From positions 1 to 52,390 of the IMG/VR virus record IMGVR_UViG_3300027970_000038: a DNA stretch of 52,390 nt; one strand, given 5' to 3'. The DNA is from a virus. Made by a program: the position numbers and the translations under genes. The notes beneath the pieces are model-generated. The model was given only the letters and a program-made list of their open reading frames with translations. It was not told the origin of the DNA and did no database searches. Positions 43,473 through 50,621 of the stretch are shown here, piece after piece; position 1 is the stretch's first letter; each line of letters starts with the position of its first letter.

Positions 43473-43927
43473 CCTGGTACAGCAGAGTCTCACGAGATTT
43501 AAGCGCACTTCCCGATTTTATCTCGTACTATGAGCGCGAGATACAGTCGGCAAAGTCTGATGTCAAGGTATACGGTAATATCGAAAAGAATATTGCTGCA
43601 CTTCCTGGTATAGCTGAGTATCGCTTCAATCAATTACAAGAGATCGAAGCGGTACTCAACTACTTAAATATCCAATTACGAAAGATTCGCAGAACACATT
43701 TTCAAAAATACCTAGAAAAATATAACAGGGCATTGTCTAGCCGTGACGCTGAAAAGTATGTCGACGGTGAAGATGAGGTAATCGATTTCGAGGTACTGAT
43801 CAACGAGGTCGCTCTAGTGCGAAACAAGTTTCTAGGTATAATGAAGGGTCTGGATAGCAAGAACTTTATGTTAGGTCATGTCGTGAGATTGAGGGTAGCC
43901 GGAATGGAAGATATCACAATTGGGTAA
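43469..43927 (+). CDS. uvsY: UvsY-like recombination mediator
   Basis: 152 residues. The core IEKNIAALPGIAEYRFNQLQ, IEAVLNYLNIQLRKIRRTHF and KYLEKYNRALSSRDAEKYVD, then NKFLGIMKGLDSKNFML, matches UvsY of T4-like phages of marine bacteria as I recall it; T4 UvsY is 137 residues. It loads UvsX onto gp32-coated DNA. Position directly after uvsX supports this. Confidence 0.85.
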   Translation: MTWYSRVSRDLSALPDFISYYEREIQSAKSDVKVYGNIEKNIAALPGIAEYRFNQLQEIEAVLNYLNIQLRKIRRTHFQKYLEKYNRALSSRDAEKYVDGEDEVIDFEVLINEVALVRNKFLGIMKGLDSKNFMLGHVVRLRVAGMEDITIG

Positions 43928-44067
43928 GCTGCGGCTTGCTTTTCCCCTCAAAAATCTATAATGTCAAATCATAGGATGAATTGAACGCATCCGGCGTTAT
44001 ATAGAGGGTTACAATGACTTAAAATCGTATACAACGATTGTTCTTATAGCTTTGTCAAACTTAACCA

Positions 44068-44092
44068 AGTTGGATAGGGACCCTATCCAACT
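44068..44092. repeat. 25-nt perfect palindrome
   Basis: Arms AGTTGGATAGGG and CCCTATCCAACT flank a single A. No T run follows. It lies 12 nt before a sigma70-type promoter, so an operator or a processing hairpin is possible. Confidence 0.6.
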
Positions 44093-44103
44093 CATAAGCA
44101 ATA

Positions 44104-44132
44104 TTGCTTTATTTTTAGAATTCGTCTATATT
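44104..44132 (+). promoter_or_regulatory. Sigma70-type promoter
   Basis: TTGCTT at 44104, 17-nt spacer, TATATT at 44127; ATG at 44151 with AGGAG before it. The rest of 43928-44067 holds no gene that I can see. Confidence 0.65.
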
Positions 44133-44150
44133 GAATTATAGGAGATATGT

Positions 44151-44882
44151 ATGACTCGATTTAATCCGGTTATTGTTGACACTCATGATTGGGACAGTAA
44201 ATTTGATATCCCGGAGCCAACAACCTTAACTCATGAGGATCCGTTGCTGCTTAGTTGTGTTCTTTATCGACTAACTAACCAAGATCCTGATGTAGAAAAC
44301 GGCACCATTGGACACGATTTCATGTCCAACTTCATTAAAGAACAGATTACCGAAGAAGATCGTGTCTTTGCAGGAATCGTTCGCAGACATTATAATGATA
44401 AGATTGTTTTGACTACACTTCGCGGTGATCGCTTCACTCCGTTTCGGCAAGATTTGGCTCGCTTCCTAAGCGGCGAATTTAAGACAGCTGGTCAGAACTA
44501 TCAATTCCCCACGAAGTTTTTGGGTATGCTATACAAGCTGCCTTATTTCTATCAATACGATAAGGAACTTGATTTGGTGTTCGATGGCCAGTATCATCCT
44601 CTTAGAGGGGATGTACTTAACTACGAAACTGAACAGCAGGAACTAACCCTTATCAAGAAAGTTAGGGCTTATCGCAAGGGCCATAGCCTGCACGAGTATT
44701 GGTTCCGTGATCACAAAGATGATCGCATCATGTTGAGTGTGGATGCTCGCTGTCCAACGACTAACTTGTTTGACCACTATCTATCTACCAATAAAACCGT
44801 TGCAGTTAAAGGTCTCTTTAGGGCTGCGCGGAAAGATACCTTGGAATATTATCGGGCTCAAACCTGGTCGTTGAAGGTCTAA
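44151..44882 (+). CDS. Unknown protein
   Basis: 243 residues, soluble, mixed alpha/beta, Arg- and His-rich (AGIVRRHYNDKIVLTTLRGD, HEYWFRDHKDDRIMLSVDAR). It has its own sigma70-type promoter and a good ribosome site, which suggests early expression. No family recognised. Confidence 0.65.
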   Translation: MTRFNPVIVDTHDWDSKFDIPEPTTLTHEDPLLLSCVLYRLTNQDPDVENGTIGHDFMSNFIKEQITEEDRVFAGIVRRHYNDKIVLTTLRGDRFTPFRQDLARFLSGEFKTAGQNYQFPTKFLGMLYKLPYFYQYDKELDLVFDGQYHPLRGDVLNYETEQQELTLIKKVRAYRKGHSLHEYWFRDHKDDRIMLSVDARCPTTNLFDHYLSTNKTVAVKGLFRAARKDTLEYYRAQTWSLKV

Positions 44883-44955
44883 TATTTTTATCACGCTCTT
44901 TGGATTACCCTAGATGTTGAATTGTGAACAGCGACAAACAAACGGCGGTACAAAA

Positions 44956-45612
44956 ATGCTTGACCATCAAGCCGAGATGTGGGCGGTTCTCTGTGAACCG
45001 CCCGAGCAGTTCAATGGCCTGTTGCATTATTTCGATACGGTAGAATTCAAGAAAAAGTTCAACAGAACTTCGTTTACTTGGAATACTATCGATATAGATA
45101 TAGTGATGCGCAAGTTTCGTATCGCATGTGTCGAATATGCCTTAGCTACGGCGAGAAAAGTACAACCAGCTATTCTATCTGATTACTGGCAACCGGTAGA
45201 AGATGCCTGTCAACAGGTCATCGATGCCTTGAATGGTAATGGTGATTTGGCTGATGCTTGTGCTGCTGCTGCTAGTGCTGCTGCTGCTGCTAGTGCTGCT
45301 GATGCTGCTCGTGCTGTTGCTGATGCTGCTTGTGCTGCTGCTGCTAGTGCTGCTGCTGCTTATGCTGCTGATGCTGCTGATGCTGCTTATGCTGCGGCTG
45401 ATGCTGCTCGTGCTGCTGCTTATGCTGCTAATGCTGCTCGTGCTGCTGCTCGTGCTGCTGCTGCTAGTGCTGCTTATGCTGCTGCTGCTGATGCTGCTGC
45501 TCGTGCTGCTGCTAATGCTGCTGCTGCTGATGCTGCTCGGGCTTCTGCTGACGCAGACCTATCTGAAATCTTTATCAACATTATTTTGTCCGAATACAAA
45601 AATAAGTGTTGA
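44956..45612 (+). CDS. Alanine-rich repeat protein
   Basis: 218 residues from ATG 44956; an in-frame ATG at 44914 is possible. The first 90 residues form an ordinary helical domain (EMWAVLCEPPEQFNGLLHYF, YALATARKVQPA). Residues about 98-195 are almost only Ala with Asp, Arg, Ser and Tyr (AAADAARAAAYAANAARA type), a long amphipathic helix. Similar Ala-rich tails occur in Imm5-like putative immunity proteins and in antifreeze-like helices. Function unknown. Confidence 0.6.
   Translation: MLDHQAEMWAVLCEPPEQFNGLLHYFDTVEFKKKFNRTSFTWNTIDIDIVMRKFRIACVEYALATARKVQPAILSDYWQPVEDACQQVIDALNGNGDLADACAAAASAAAAASAADAARAVADAACAAAASAAAAYAADAADAAYAAADAARAAAYAANAARAAARAAAASAAYAAAADAAARAAANAAAADAARASADADLSEIFINIILSEYKNKC
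45245..45550 (+). repeat. GCT-rich trinucleotide tract
   Basis: About 300 bp of imperfect GCT, GAT, CGT and TAT triplets encoding the Ala-rich helix. Changes in copy number would keep the frame, so length variants are expected. The opposite-phase Leu-rich frame over it is a by-product. Confidence 0.85.
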
Positions 45613-45637
45613 CATCAATTACCCGTTTTGCTATATT
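45609..45637 (+). promoter_or_regulatory. Sigma70-type promoter
   Basis: TTGACA at 45609, 17-nt spacer, TATATT at 45632, overlapping the end of the Ala-rich gene; it drives the gene at 45673. Confidence 0.75.
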
Positions 45638-45672
45638 GAAATTGAATCATAGAGACAGTAAGAGAAAACGTA

Positions 45673-45954
45673 ATGTGGACAATCGCTAAAGTTCGTAACG
45701 GCTTTCATGATCTTCCCAATGATCGTTTCCACACCTTCGCTATCTTGAAGGATGGCGAGATTGTCGGTGAACTCAAGTTTGACCGCGGTCGTTGGAAATC
45801 AGCGGGCGGCCCCGCTTGGAAGGGAACTCTGTTCAAGACTTCGCTTCATGGACGCACTGATTCATCCGGCTGCATGGGTGTTGTCTATTACAACAAAGAT
45901 CGCAATAACGTATTGAAATGGTTCAAGGTCGGTGAGTGTTCTATTCGAGGTTAA
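45673..45954 (+). CDS. Unknown small protein
   Basis: 93 residues, MWTIAKVRNGFHDLPNDRFH and onwards, beta-rich, Trp-rich, with no acidic tail. Every Arg codon is CGN. Own promoter. Likely early; function unknown. Confidence 0.65.
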   Translation: MWTIAKVRNGFHDLPNDRFHTFAILKDGEIVGELKFDRGRWKSAGGPAWKGTLFKTSLHGRTDSSGCMGVVYYNKDRNNVLKWFKVGECSIRG

Positions 45955-46051
45955 TATTCATCACTAATTTTATGCCTTACGTGTCTTACACAGTAATATG
46001 ATTCTGTCCGACAAGCATGACGTAAAAATTATTCGCAATCGATTTGCGTTT

Positions 46052-46059
46052 AGTAAATA
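46052..46059 (+). promoter_or_regulatory. Possible late promoter, AGTAAATA
   Basis: Weaker late-box variant 17 nt before the ATG at 46077; the leader holds AGGAG at 46065-46069. Confidence 0.4.
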
Positions 46060-46076
46060 CATACAGGAGAATTACG

Positions 46077-46367
46077 ATGAACAAATTTATCACAGTACAT
46101 TCTGAAAACGGAAAGAATAGATCGATGGTAAACATCGACTTCATCGTTTCTGTTGTCGAATATGAAGGTAAAAACTACCTAACAGTCAAGGGCATTGAAA
46201 ATCCCGCAATTATTGATGAGAACATTTCTCAGGTGCAACAGTTGATGTATGCACAAGCAGGTACACCCATGCCAGCAACTAATAATAGTCAACTGCCTAA
46301 TATATATGCACCGATCATGGCCCCCATGCCTCCTGTAGTAGATGAATCTATCACGGGTCCAAGTTGA
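46077..46367 (+). CDS. Unknown protein with Pro-rich tail
   Basis: 96 residues from ATG 46077, chosen because AGGAG is 7 nt upstream. The first half is beta-rich (NKFITVHSENGKNRSMVNID). The second half is Pro/Met-rich (APIMAPMPPVVDE). No known motif. Confidence 0.6.
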   Translation: MNKFITVHSENGKNRSMVNIDFIVSVVEYEGKNYLTVKGIENPAIIDENISQVQQLMYAQAGTPMPATNNSQLPNIYAPIMAPMPPVVDESITGPS

Positions 46368-46385
46368 GTCGAAAAAGATATACAT

Positions 46386-46538
46386 ATGCTATATTTCGCT
46401 GCTTGCCTAATCTTTTTGGCCTTCAATACTGCTCTCGTCTATTATGACATCAAGCACAATCGAAGTAATACGTTGACATTAATTAATGCGTTTGCAGCTG
46501 GAATACTAACAACCTTAGTTGTGCTACAGCTAGGTTAA
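46386..46538 (+). CDS. Small membrane protein
   Basis: 50 residues. It has two hydrophobic segments (MLYFAACLIFLAFNTALVYY and LINAFAAGILTTLVVLQLG) joined by a short polar loop DIKHNRSNT. Inner-membrane location likely. No motif for a holin can be claimed, though size and topology would allow it. Confidence 0.5.
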   Translation: MLYFAACLIFLAFNTALVYYDIKHNRSNTLTLINAFAAGILTTLVVLQLG

Positions 46539-46624
46539 CAGGATGAGCAAAGAAAGATAAAGAAAGACAACTCGACACGTCATCAATAATGAAGGACCCA
46601 ATTTAATCTCTAGAATTATCATAG

Positions 46625-46632
46625 TATAAATA
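46625..46632 (+). promoter_or_regulatory. Late promoter, TATAAATA, 5 nt before an ATG
   Basis: Exact consensus; the ATG at 46638 would be at or next to the transcription start. Nothing else is seen in 46539-46624. Confidence 0.65.
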
Positions 46633-46637
46633 GATGT

Positions 46638-46799
46638 ATGGTCCCGTTCTTGCAGTTTATTGTTGAAATGATTTTCACTATTACCCTGACTATGTTTGCA
46701 TTACTGATACTATTAGCTATCATCCTGTTTTATCCTGTTGCTATGTTTAGTTCTGCTGTTCACAACCAATTAAACAACATGCGAAAGAACCTTCGATGA
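46638..46799 (+). CDS. Small single-span membrane protein
   Basis: 53 residues (or 43 from the internal ATG 46668). A long hydrophobic core (FTITLTMFALLILLAIILFY) is followed by a polar tail ending NQLNNMRKNLR. The stop overlaps the next start (ATGA). A holin- or antiholin-like role is possible but not shown. Confidence 0.55.
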   Translation: MVPFLQFIVEMIFTITLTMFALLILLAIILFYPVAMFSSAVHNQLNNMRKNLR

Positions 46800-47182
46800 A
46801 CGACATAGAACTAGAAAACGATTTGGATCCAGAAAATGACGAGTCTTGGAAAAAATCCAGCATGGAATATGATCTCCTTACCAATGATTGGATTCTAGAT
46901 AAAGTCCGTGAATCAGATATCTATGCACAGAATTTGTATGCAGCAATATGCAACAATGATTTTAGAAAAAATGAAGTATTTCCTATCCTCAGGGAAGAAC
47001 GCTGGTCAGCATCATGGCGGGCTGCAGGTGCAATAATTGCAAATATGCAGCAGAGGGGCGATTACCTAGACTGGTATTGCGCCGACATTAGTGTTGATGG
47101 TCATCTTTCCGAAGGTGAAGTGGCTCCTATTATCCGAGAAGATTTGCTCAAATTGGGTTGGGTAGTGCTAGATCATAAATAG
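46796..47182 (+). CDS. Unknown acidic protein
   Basis: 128 residues on an ATGA overlap. FPILREERWSASWRAAGAII then MQQRGDYLDWYCADISVDGH. This looks like a small enzyme-accessory fold seen in phages, but I cannot name a family. Confidence 0.6.
   Translation: MNDIELENDLDPENDESWKKSSMEYDLLTNDWILDKVRESDIYAQNLYAAICNNDFRKNEVFPILREERWSASWRAAGAIIANMQQRGDYLDWYCADISVDGHLSEGEVAPIIREDLLKLGWVVLDHK
47174..47181 (+). promoter_or_regulatory. Late promoter, CATAAATA
   Basis: It overlaps the preceding stop; 17 nt before the ATG at 47199, with AGAGGA in the leader. Confidence 0.45.
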
Positions 47183-47198
47183 TACTAGAGGAAAAATC

Positions 47199-47372
47199 AT
47201 GAATCTGAATAGGTTTGGTTCTGGAGTAAAATTTTTGCAACAAGTTGCATCCGCTACTAACAATGTTAGACGGTGGTCATCGCAGCAGAGAACAGCTTCA
47301 TTAAAAGCGAACAAGAATCCGCACACTTCGACTTCAAGAGAATCTAATAAGCGAACAAGGAACATTCCATGA
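47199..47372 (+). CDS. Small basic protein
   Basis: 57 residues, MNLNRFGSGVKFLQQVASAT and onwards, Arg/Lys/Ser-rich second half. AGAGGA ribosome site; ATGA overlap with the next gene. Function unknown. Confidence 0.5.
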   Translation: MNLNRFGSGVKFLQQVASATNNVRRWSSQQRTASLKANKNPHTSTSRESNKRTRNIP

Positions 47373-47635
47373 ATCATGGCAAGTTCAAGAAGTCAAGTCG
47401 AATTGCTAATACAAATACGGCGATTGCTCGTCAACTAAAGATCGCCAAGCATAGTTTATGGAACCATGCAAATATCGATCAACCTCATCGATGGGCCAAG
47501 AGACATGCAATGGATTGCGGACGACCAAGATGTATGGTTTGTGGTAATCCTCGTAAAATTTGGAACCAAAAGACTTTTCAGGAAGAAAAGTTCCTTCAGG
47601 GATATAACATCGATAAAAATACTCCCGACACATAA
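47369..47635 (+). CDS. Small zinc-ribbon-like protein
   Basis: 88 residues, very basic. RHAMDCGRPRCMVCGNPRK holds a C-x4-C-x2-C cluster. Small phage proteins with this Cys-rich core are widespread; function unknown. Confidence 0.65.
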   Translation: MNHGKFKKSSRIANTNTAIARQLKIAKHSLWNHANIDQPHRWAKRHAMDCGRPRCMVCGNPRKIWNQKTFQEEKFLQGYNIDKNTPDT

Positions 47636-47641
47636 AAAAGG

Positions 47642-47670
47642 TTGACATTCATCTCTCGGTTTGCTATATT
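47642..47670 (+). promoter_or_regulatory. Sigma70-type promoter
   Basis: TTGACA at 47642, 17-nt spacer, TATATT at 47665; ATG at 47702 with AAAGGA. Confidence 0.75.
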
Positions 47671-47701
47671 ACATTATTAATTGCAAACAAAGGAACTTGA
47701 A

Positions 47702-47857
47702 ATGGTTAACGGCATCGTCGCTTTTGTCTTTGGTCTCGTTGTCATGGACTTCGCGTGGGCTTGGAAGATGGGTATGCCGCAGCGTATCTGGCGCCGCTGT
47801 GTTTCTCGTTTGCGGCCCGATGTCGAGCGTATGCTGAAGCAATTTCGCTCTCGTTAG
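47702..47857 (+). CDS. Small membrane-anchored basic protein
   Basis: 51 residues. An N-terminal hydrophobic helix (MVNGIVAFVFGLVVMDFAWA) is followed by a strongly basic tail (RIWRRCVSRLRPDVERMLKQ). All Arg codons are CGN except one CGG, host-like and unlike late genes. Own promoter, followed 23 nt later by the peroxiredoxin gene. Confidence 0.6.
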   Translation: MVNGIVAFVFGLVVMDFAWAWKMGMPQRIWRRCVSRLRPDVERMLKQFRSR

Positions 47858-47880
47858 CAACAAATTTAAAGGAGAAATAA

Positions 47881-48417
47881 ATGACTGAATTACTACCATC
47901 TGTTGTTCCGGCAGTAGTCTTTAAGACTCGTGTCCGTGACGACTCGATTGAAGGTACTAACCCATATCGTTGGGAAGACACCACAACTTATGATTATTTT
48001 GGCGGAAAGCGAGTTGTCCTTTTCTCTCTTCCGGGGGCATTCACGCCAACGTGTTCTACCTATCAACTACCAGGATTCGAAGAAAAGTATGATGAGTTCA
48101 AGGCACAAGGCATCGACGAAATCTATTGTATTTCAGTTAATGATGCGTTCGTGATGAACAAGTGGATAGAATCTCAAGGGGTTAAGAACGTCAAGGTTAT
48201 TCCGGATGGATCCGGAATATTCACTAGTAAGATGAATATGCTGGTGCAAAAGGATAATCTTGGATTCGGTGTCCGTTCTTGGCGTTATGCAGTCGTCGTT
48301 AACAACGGCAAAATCGAGCAGTGGTTTGTCGAACCCGGTATCGAACACAATTGTATGACTGATCCATACGGTGAATCGTCTCCCGAAAACGTATTAGCTT
48401 GGCTGCAAGGTAACTAA
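47881..48417 (+). CDS. Peroxiredoxin, Prx5/AhpC-TSA type
   Basis: 178 residues. VPAVVFKTRVRDD starts the fold. FSLPGAFTPTCSTYQLPGFE (about 44-63) is the active-site loop with PxxxTxxC, the peroxidatic Cys and its Thr. IYCISVNDAFVMNKW and the DGSGIFT phrase follow as in Prx5. It reduces peroxides with thioredoxin or glutathione help. Probably transcribed from the promoter at 47642. An AhpD-like gene lies 400 bp downstream. Confidence 0.92.
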   Translation: MTELLPSVVPAVVFKTRVRDDSIEGTNPYRWEDTTTYDYFGGKRVVLFSLPGAFTPTCSTYQLPGFEEKYDEFKAQGIDEIYCISVNDAFVMNKWIESQGVKNVKVIPDGSGIFTSKMNMLVQKDNLGFGVRSWRYAVVVNNGKIEQWFVEPGIEHNCMTDPYGESSPENVLAWLQGN

Positions 48418-48420
48418 ATA
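48413..48420 (+). promoter_or_regulatory. Late promoter, ACTAAATA, 5 nt before an ATG
   Basis: It overlaps the peroxiredoxin stop codon; leaderless geometry for the gene at 48426. Confidence 0.6.
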
Positions 48421-48425
48421 CTAAC

Positions 48426-48644
48426 ATGAGTATGTACGCATCTGAACCTGCTGATTTTGAATCAAAACCCAAATCGGTTGATAATGCCGTAGACAAACGT
48501 ATTGTGGCATTAGAATCAAAGGTGTCGAATCTAATTAATAGAGTCGACGGGATGCAGTCTGCACTTGATGATGCAAATCGTAATAACCGTAAATTAAAAA
48601 ACGACCTAAATGCGGTAACTGTGGTCCTGCGTAGCAGAAAATAA
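48426..48644 (+). CDS. Coiled-coil protein
   Basis: 72 residues. The second half (VALESKVSNLINRVDGMQSA, DDANRNNRKLKNDLNAVTVV) has clear heptads. Predicted leaderless late gene. Possibly a small virion or scaffold protein; not recognised. Confidence 0.6.
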   Translation: MSMYASEPADFESKPKSVDNAVDKRIVALESKVSNLINRVDGMQSALDDANRNNRKLKNDLNAVTVVLRSRK

Positions 48645-48705
48645 AAGGTCTGGCACTAATAATACATCTTGTGTGAAGTTCGGGCAAATAATACACTTTA
48701 AAGTT

Positions 48706-48741
48706 ATAACAGGGGTTGACATTATTGTTAACCCCTGTTAT
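48706..48741. promoter_or_regulatory. Inverted repeat spanning the promoter of the AhpD-like gene
   Basis: 12-bp perfect arms (48706-48717 and 48730-48741) separated by 12 nt, covering the start of the -35 and of the -10 elements. It looks like a repressor operator; it could also be a hairpin ending upstream transcription. Confidence 0.5.
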
Positions 48742-48744
48742 TAT
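48716..48744 (+). promoter_or_regulatory. Sigma70-type promoter
   Basis: TTGACA at 48716, 17-nt spacer, TATTAT at 48739. It drives the gene at 48813 with a leader of about 60 nt. Confidence 0.7.
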
Positions 48745-48812
48745 TAATAAAATGTGACATTTACTTCTTTTGCATTGAAGTCAGGTCCCAAAATATTCAA
48801 GGATAATAAAAC

Positions 48813-49331
48813 ATGAATTGGTTAACACTAGTGAAGGGTAGCATTCCTTCACACTCACTAGACATCGCAGAAAATCTCGAAAAGGCAATGACTGACTTGC
48901 AAGGACTAGACGAGATCGATGCACATGGTTGTGCGTTGGCGGCTGCAATTGCTTCGGGCAACGGAGGCCTAGCAGAAGAAATCGCAATGAATAGTCCGTT
49001 GTTCGGGACGCAGGAACGTGAAGCAGCAAAAACAGCAGCGTCACTCACTGCGATAGATGATGTGTATAGTATCTATCTATGGTATGCGGATAAGGAGCAA
49101 TTGGATCTGACTCTATCTAATTTTTCGTATGATGGACACGAAACAAATGGAGGAATCACTCCAAAACAGTATGGAATGTATGTGTTTGCATCAACGTTGG
49201 TTTATAAGAATTCAGTCAATATCGGAAGGATGATCAATACATTGAGGGCTGAAGGGGTAACTGACAGTCAGATTCAAGCAATCGCAAAGATCGCAGCAGT
49301 TATGTACGCAATCAATAGAATCATTCTTTAG
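48813..49331 (+). CDS. AhpD-like protein without catalytic cysteines
   Basis: 172 residues, the usual AhpD length. LVKGSIPSHSLDIAENLEKA, then GCALAAAIASGN and AAKTAASLTAIDDVYS follow the AhpD pattern, and GVTDSQIQAIAKIAAVMYAI matches its last helix. Where AhpD has the redox CxxC and proton-relay His, this protein reads VYKNSVNIGRMINTLR: both Cys positions are Asn. It therefore cannot do the family's disulfide chemistry and may be a structural or regulatory relative. Confidence 0.7.
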   Translation: MNWLTLVKGSIPSHSLDIAENLEKAMTDLQGLDEIDAHGCALAAAIASGNGGLAEEIAMNSPLFGTQEREAAKTAASLTAIDDVYSIYLWYADKEQLDLTLSNFSYDGHETNGGITPKQYGMYVFASTLVYKNSVNIGRMINTLRAEGVTDSQIQAIAKIAAVMYAINRIIL

Positions 49332-49914
49332 TTCCGATTATCATAAATCTCTTATATCCCCAATCACCGTAGTTTATCTCTTTTGTTTCCGAGAAATAAG
49401 ATGGTGCAAGGGGATATTTTTTTGTCAGTTCTTCTAACGATTGATTAGGGTTGACGCATTTCCAGATACTGTCATCTTTGATGGTTACATCACTTGATTG
49501 GATGCAAACAAGTGTTCCTATAGCTAAATTATCGAACCAATCATTAGATTTCATGTGTTCCGGAGAACAATTTATCACCACCTGATAACTGGATAAATCA
49601 TAGGTACCTGCATCTGCTACGACATTAATTACCTTTGCATCGGTTCCGATTCTCCAAGCATCAGTTATGTGATCTGATACCATGACCGCATCTTCATCAA
49701 TATCTATTCCTAAAATCTCTTGATATTGGTCACTATTTCGAGCGAGAAGCATGAAAGCCAGTACGTTATACCAGCTTCCTAAGATAGCTACCCTAGCGTT
49801 AGCAGGAAGGTGTGGTTCGAGTTCTTTGCAGAGCCAAACCTTAGACTGAATCTGTCCGTGGGAGAATGCGGTGAAGTCCATAAAGTTATTTATAAGTGAT
49901 TTAAGGCTTGACAT
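49321..49914 (-). CDS. SAM methyltransferase-like protein
   Basis: 197 residues on the minus strand, converging on the AhpD-like gene with an 11-nt overlap. VAILGSWYNVLAFML (about 42-56) is a changed motif I, EILGIDIDEDAVMVSD the acidic strand, and YQVVINCSPEHM a motif IV-like strand. Small phage proteins of this type are usually annotated as methyltransferases; target unknown. Confidence 0.65.
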   Translation of the reverse strand: MSSLKSLINNFMDFTAFSHGQIQSKVWLCKELEPHLPANARVAILGSWYNVLAFMLLARNSDQYQEILGIDIDEDAVMVSDHITDAWRIGTDAKVINVVADAGTYDLSSYQVVINCSPEHMKSNDWFDNLAIGTLVCIQSSDVTIKDDSIWKCVNPNQSLEELTKKYPLAPSYFSETKEINYGDWGYKRFMIIGTKE

Positions 49915-49936
49915 ATAAATAACCCGGTGCTATATT
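49908..49936 (+). promoter_or_regulatory. Sigma70-type promoter with overlapping late box
   Basis: TTGACA at 49908, 17-nt spacer, TATATT at 49931. The spacer begins with a perfect TATAAATA (49914-49921), so early and late starts would be about 10 nt apart. It overlaps the start codon of the minus-strand gene. Confidence 0.7.
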
Positions 49937-49967
49937 GAATTATAGATTGAAACGAAGAAAGAAACAA

Positions 49968-50081
49968 ATGCCTAATCCAGTTGCTAAACATGCTTACAAG
50001 TTTAACATTGCGAAGGCTTATATCCCTAAAAAGGGCAAGGGCTCTTACAACCGCAAGCAAGAAAAAAATCAGACTCACTAA
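49968..50081 (+). CDS. Small basic protein
   Basis: 37 residues, MPNPVAKHAYKFNIAKAYIP then KKGKGSYNRKQEKNQTH, very Lys-rich. Strong promoter and a purine-rich leader. Possibly nucleic-acid-binding; not recognised. Confidence 0.5.
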   Translation: MPNPVAKHAYKFNIAKAYIPKKGKGSYNRKQEKNQTH

Positions 50082-50117
50082 AAAAAACAAGCTTAAATAA
50101 AGCTTTGGAGATTTAGG

Positions 50118-50125
50118 GATAAATA
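50118..50125 (+). promoter_or_regulatory. Late promoter, GATAAATA, 5 nt before an ATG
   Basis: Leaderless geometry for the 46-residue gene at 50131. Confidence 0.55.
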
Positions 50126-50130
50126 AAAGT

Positions 50131-50271
50131 ATGAACACTAACACTTGTAAAATATCGCTGCAACAGCACATGCTCTGGGGAAGAAAAACCTCAACGGAAT
50201 CGGTTGCGGACGTATATCCAACAAGCATTCGCGGCGCCTTTAATCTATTAAAGGATCCAGGAAACAGGTAA
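50131..50271 (+). CDS. Small unknown protein
   Basis: 46 residues, MNTNTCKISLQQHMLWGRKT and onwards, ending LLKDPGNR. Promoter directly upstream and a terminator 25 nt after the stop, so it forms a one-gene late unit. Confidence 0.5.
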   Translation: MNTNTCKISLQQHMLWGRKTSTESVADVYPTSIRGAFNLLKDPGNR

Positions 50272-50295
50272 ACATAGATACATTTGTTTATTTTG

Positions 50296-50330
50296 ACCCT
50301 GGGATTCGCAAGATTCTCAGGGTTTTTTGT
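50296..50330 (+). terminator. Rho-independent terminator
   Basis: 9-bp stem (50296-50304 with 50315-50323, one G-T) followed by TTTTTGT. It separates the protein genes from the RNA cluster. Confidence 0.75.
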
Positions 50331-50419
50331 TACAAAAGTGCAAGTCGGAACGAGGCTGCAAAGCACTATAAAAAAAGAACGGGCGGTGATAGGGATGAAA
50401 TCTGCGGAGAGAACGCAGA

Positions 50420-50505
50420 GAGTAAAAACTTTCAGTGAGGAACATTGTGATTCCTCGCAAGCGGGCAAGTCCGAAATGCCGGACAACATAGTCTCGCTTG
50501 TCAAC
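50420..50505 (+). other. Structured region of unknown kind
   Basis: Successive hairpins: GAGGAA/TTCCTC, then GTCCG/CGGAC nested within CAAGCG/CGCTTG; a CTGCG/CGCAG hairpin with a 7-nt loop lies just before. A reading frame of 82 codons crosses it but has no ribosome site. A non-coding RNA at the head of the tRNA cluster is possible. Nothing else is seen in 50331-50620. Confidence 0.3.
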
Positions 50506-50621
50506 AAAAGGCTAACCTATATCAAACTTTAAACATAGTGTATATCGCCAGAAGGTCGGCTTTTATCTGACCACCGGGTGCTAGAAAGACACACATTTTG
50601 ATATGAATGGGAGGATTGTGC

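Noticed and set aside
45233-45652. Leu-rich 139-residue frame
   Set aside because: It is the +2 reading of the GCT tract, with no ribosome site; the Ala-rich frame has a normal N-terminal domain.
46386-46799. Holin pair
   Set aside because: Two small membrane proteins fit by size only; no family feature and no endolysin nearby.
49890-50507. 205-residue minus-strand frame
   Set aside because: It lies over a promoter, two small + genes and a terminator; composition is that of antisense AT-rich DNA.
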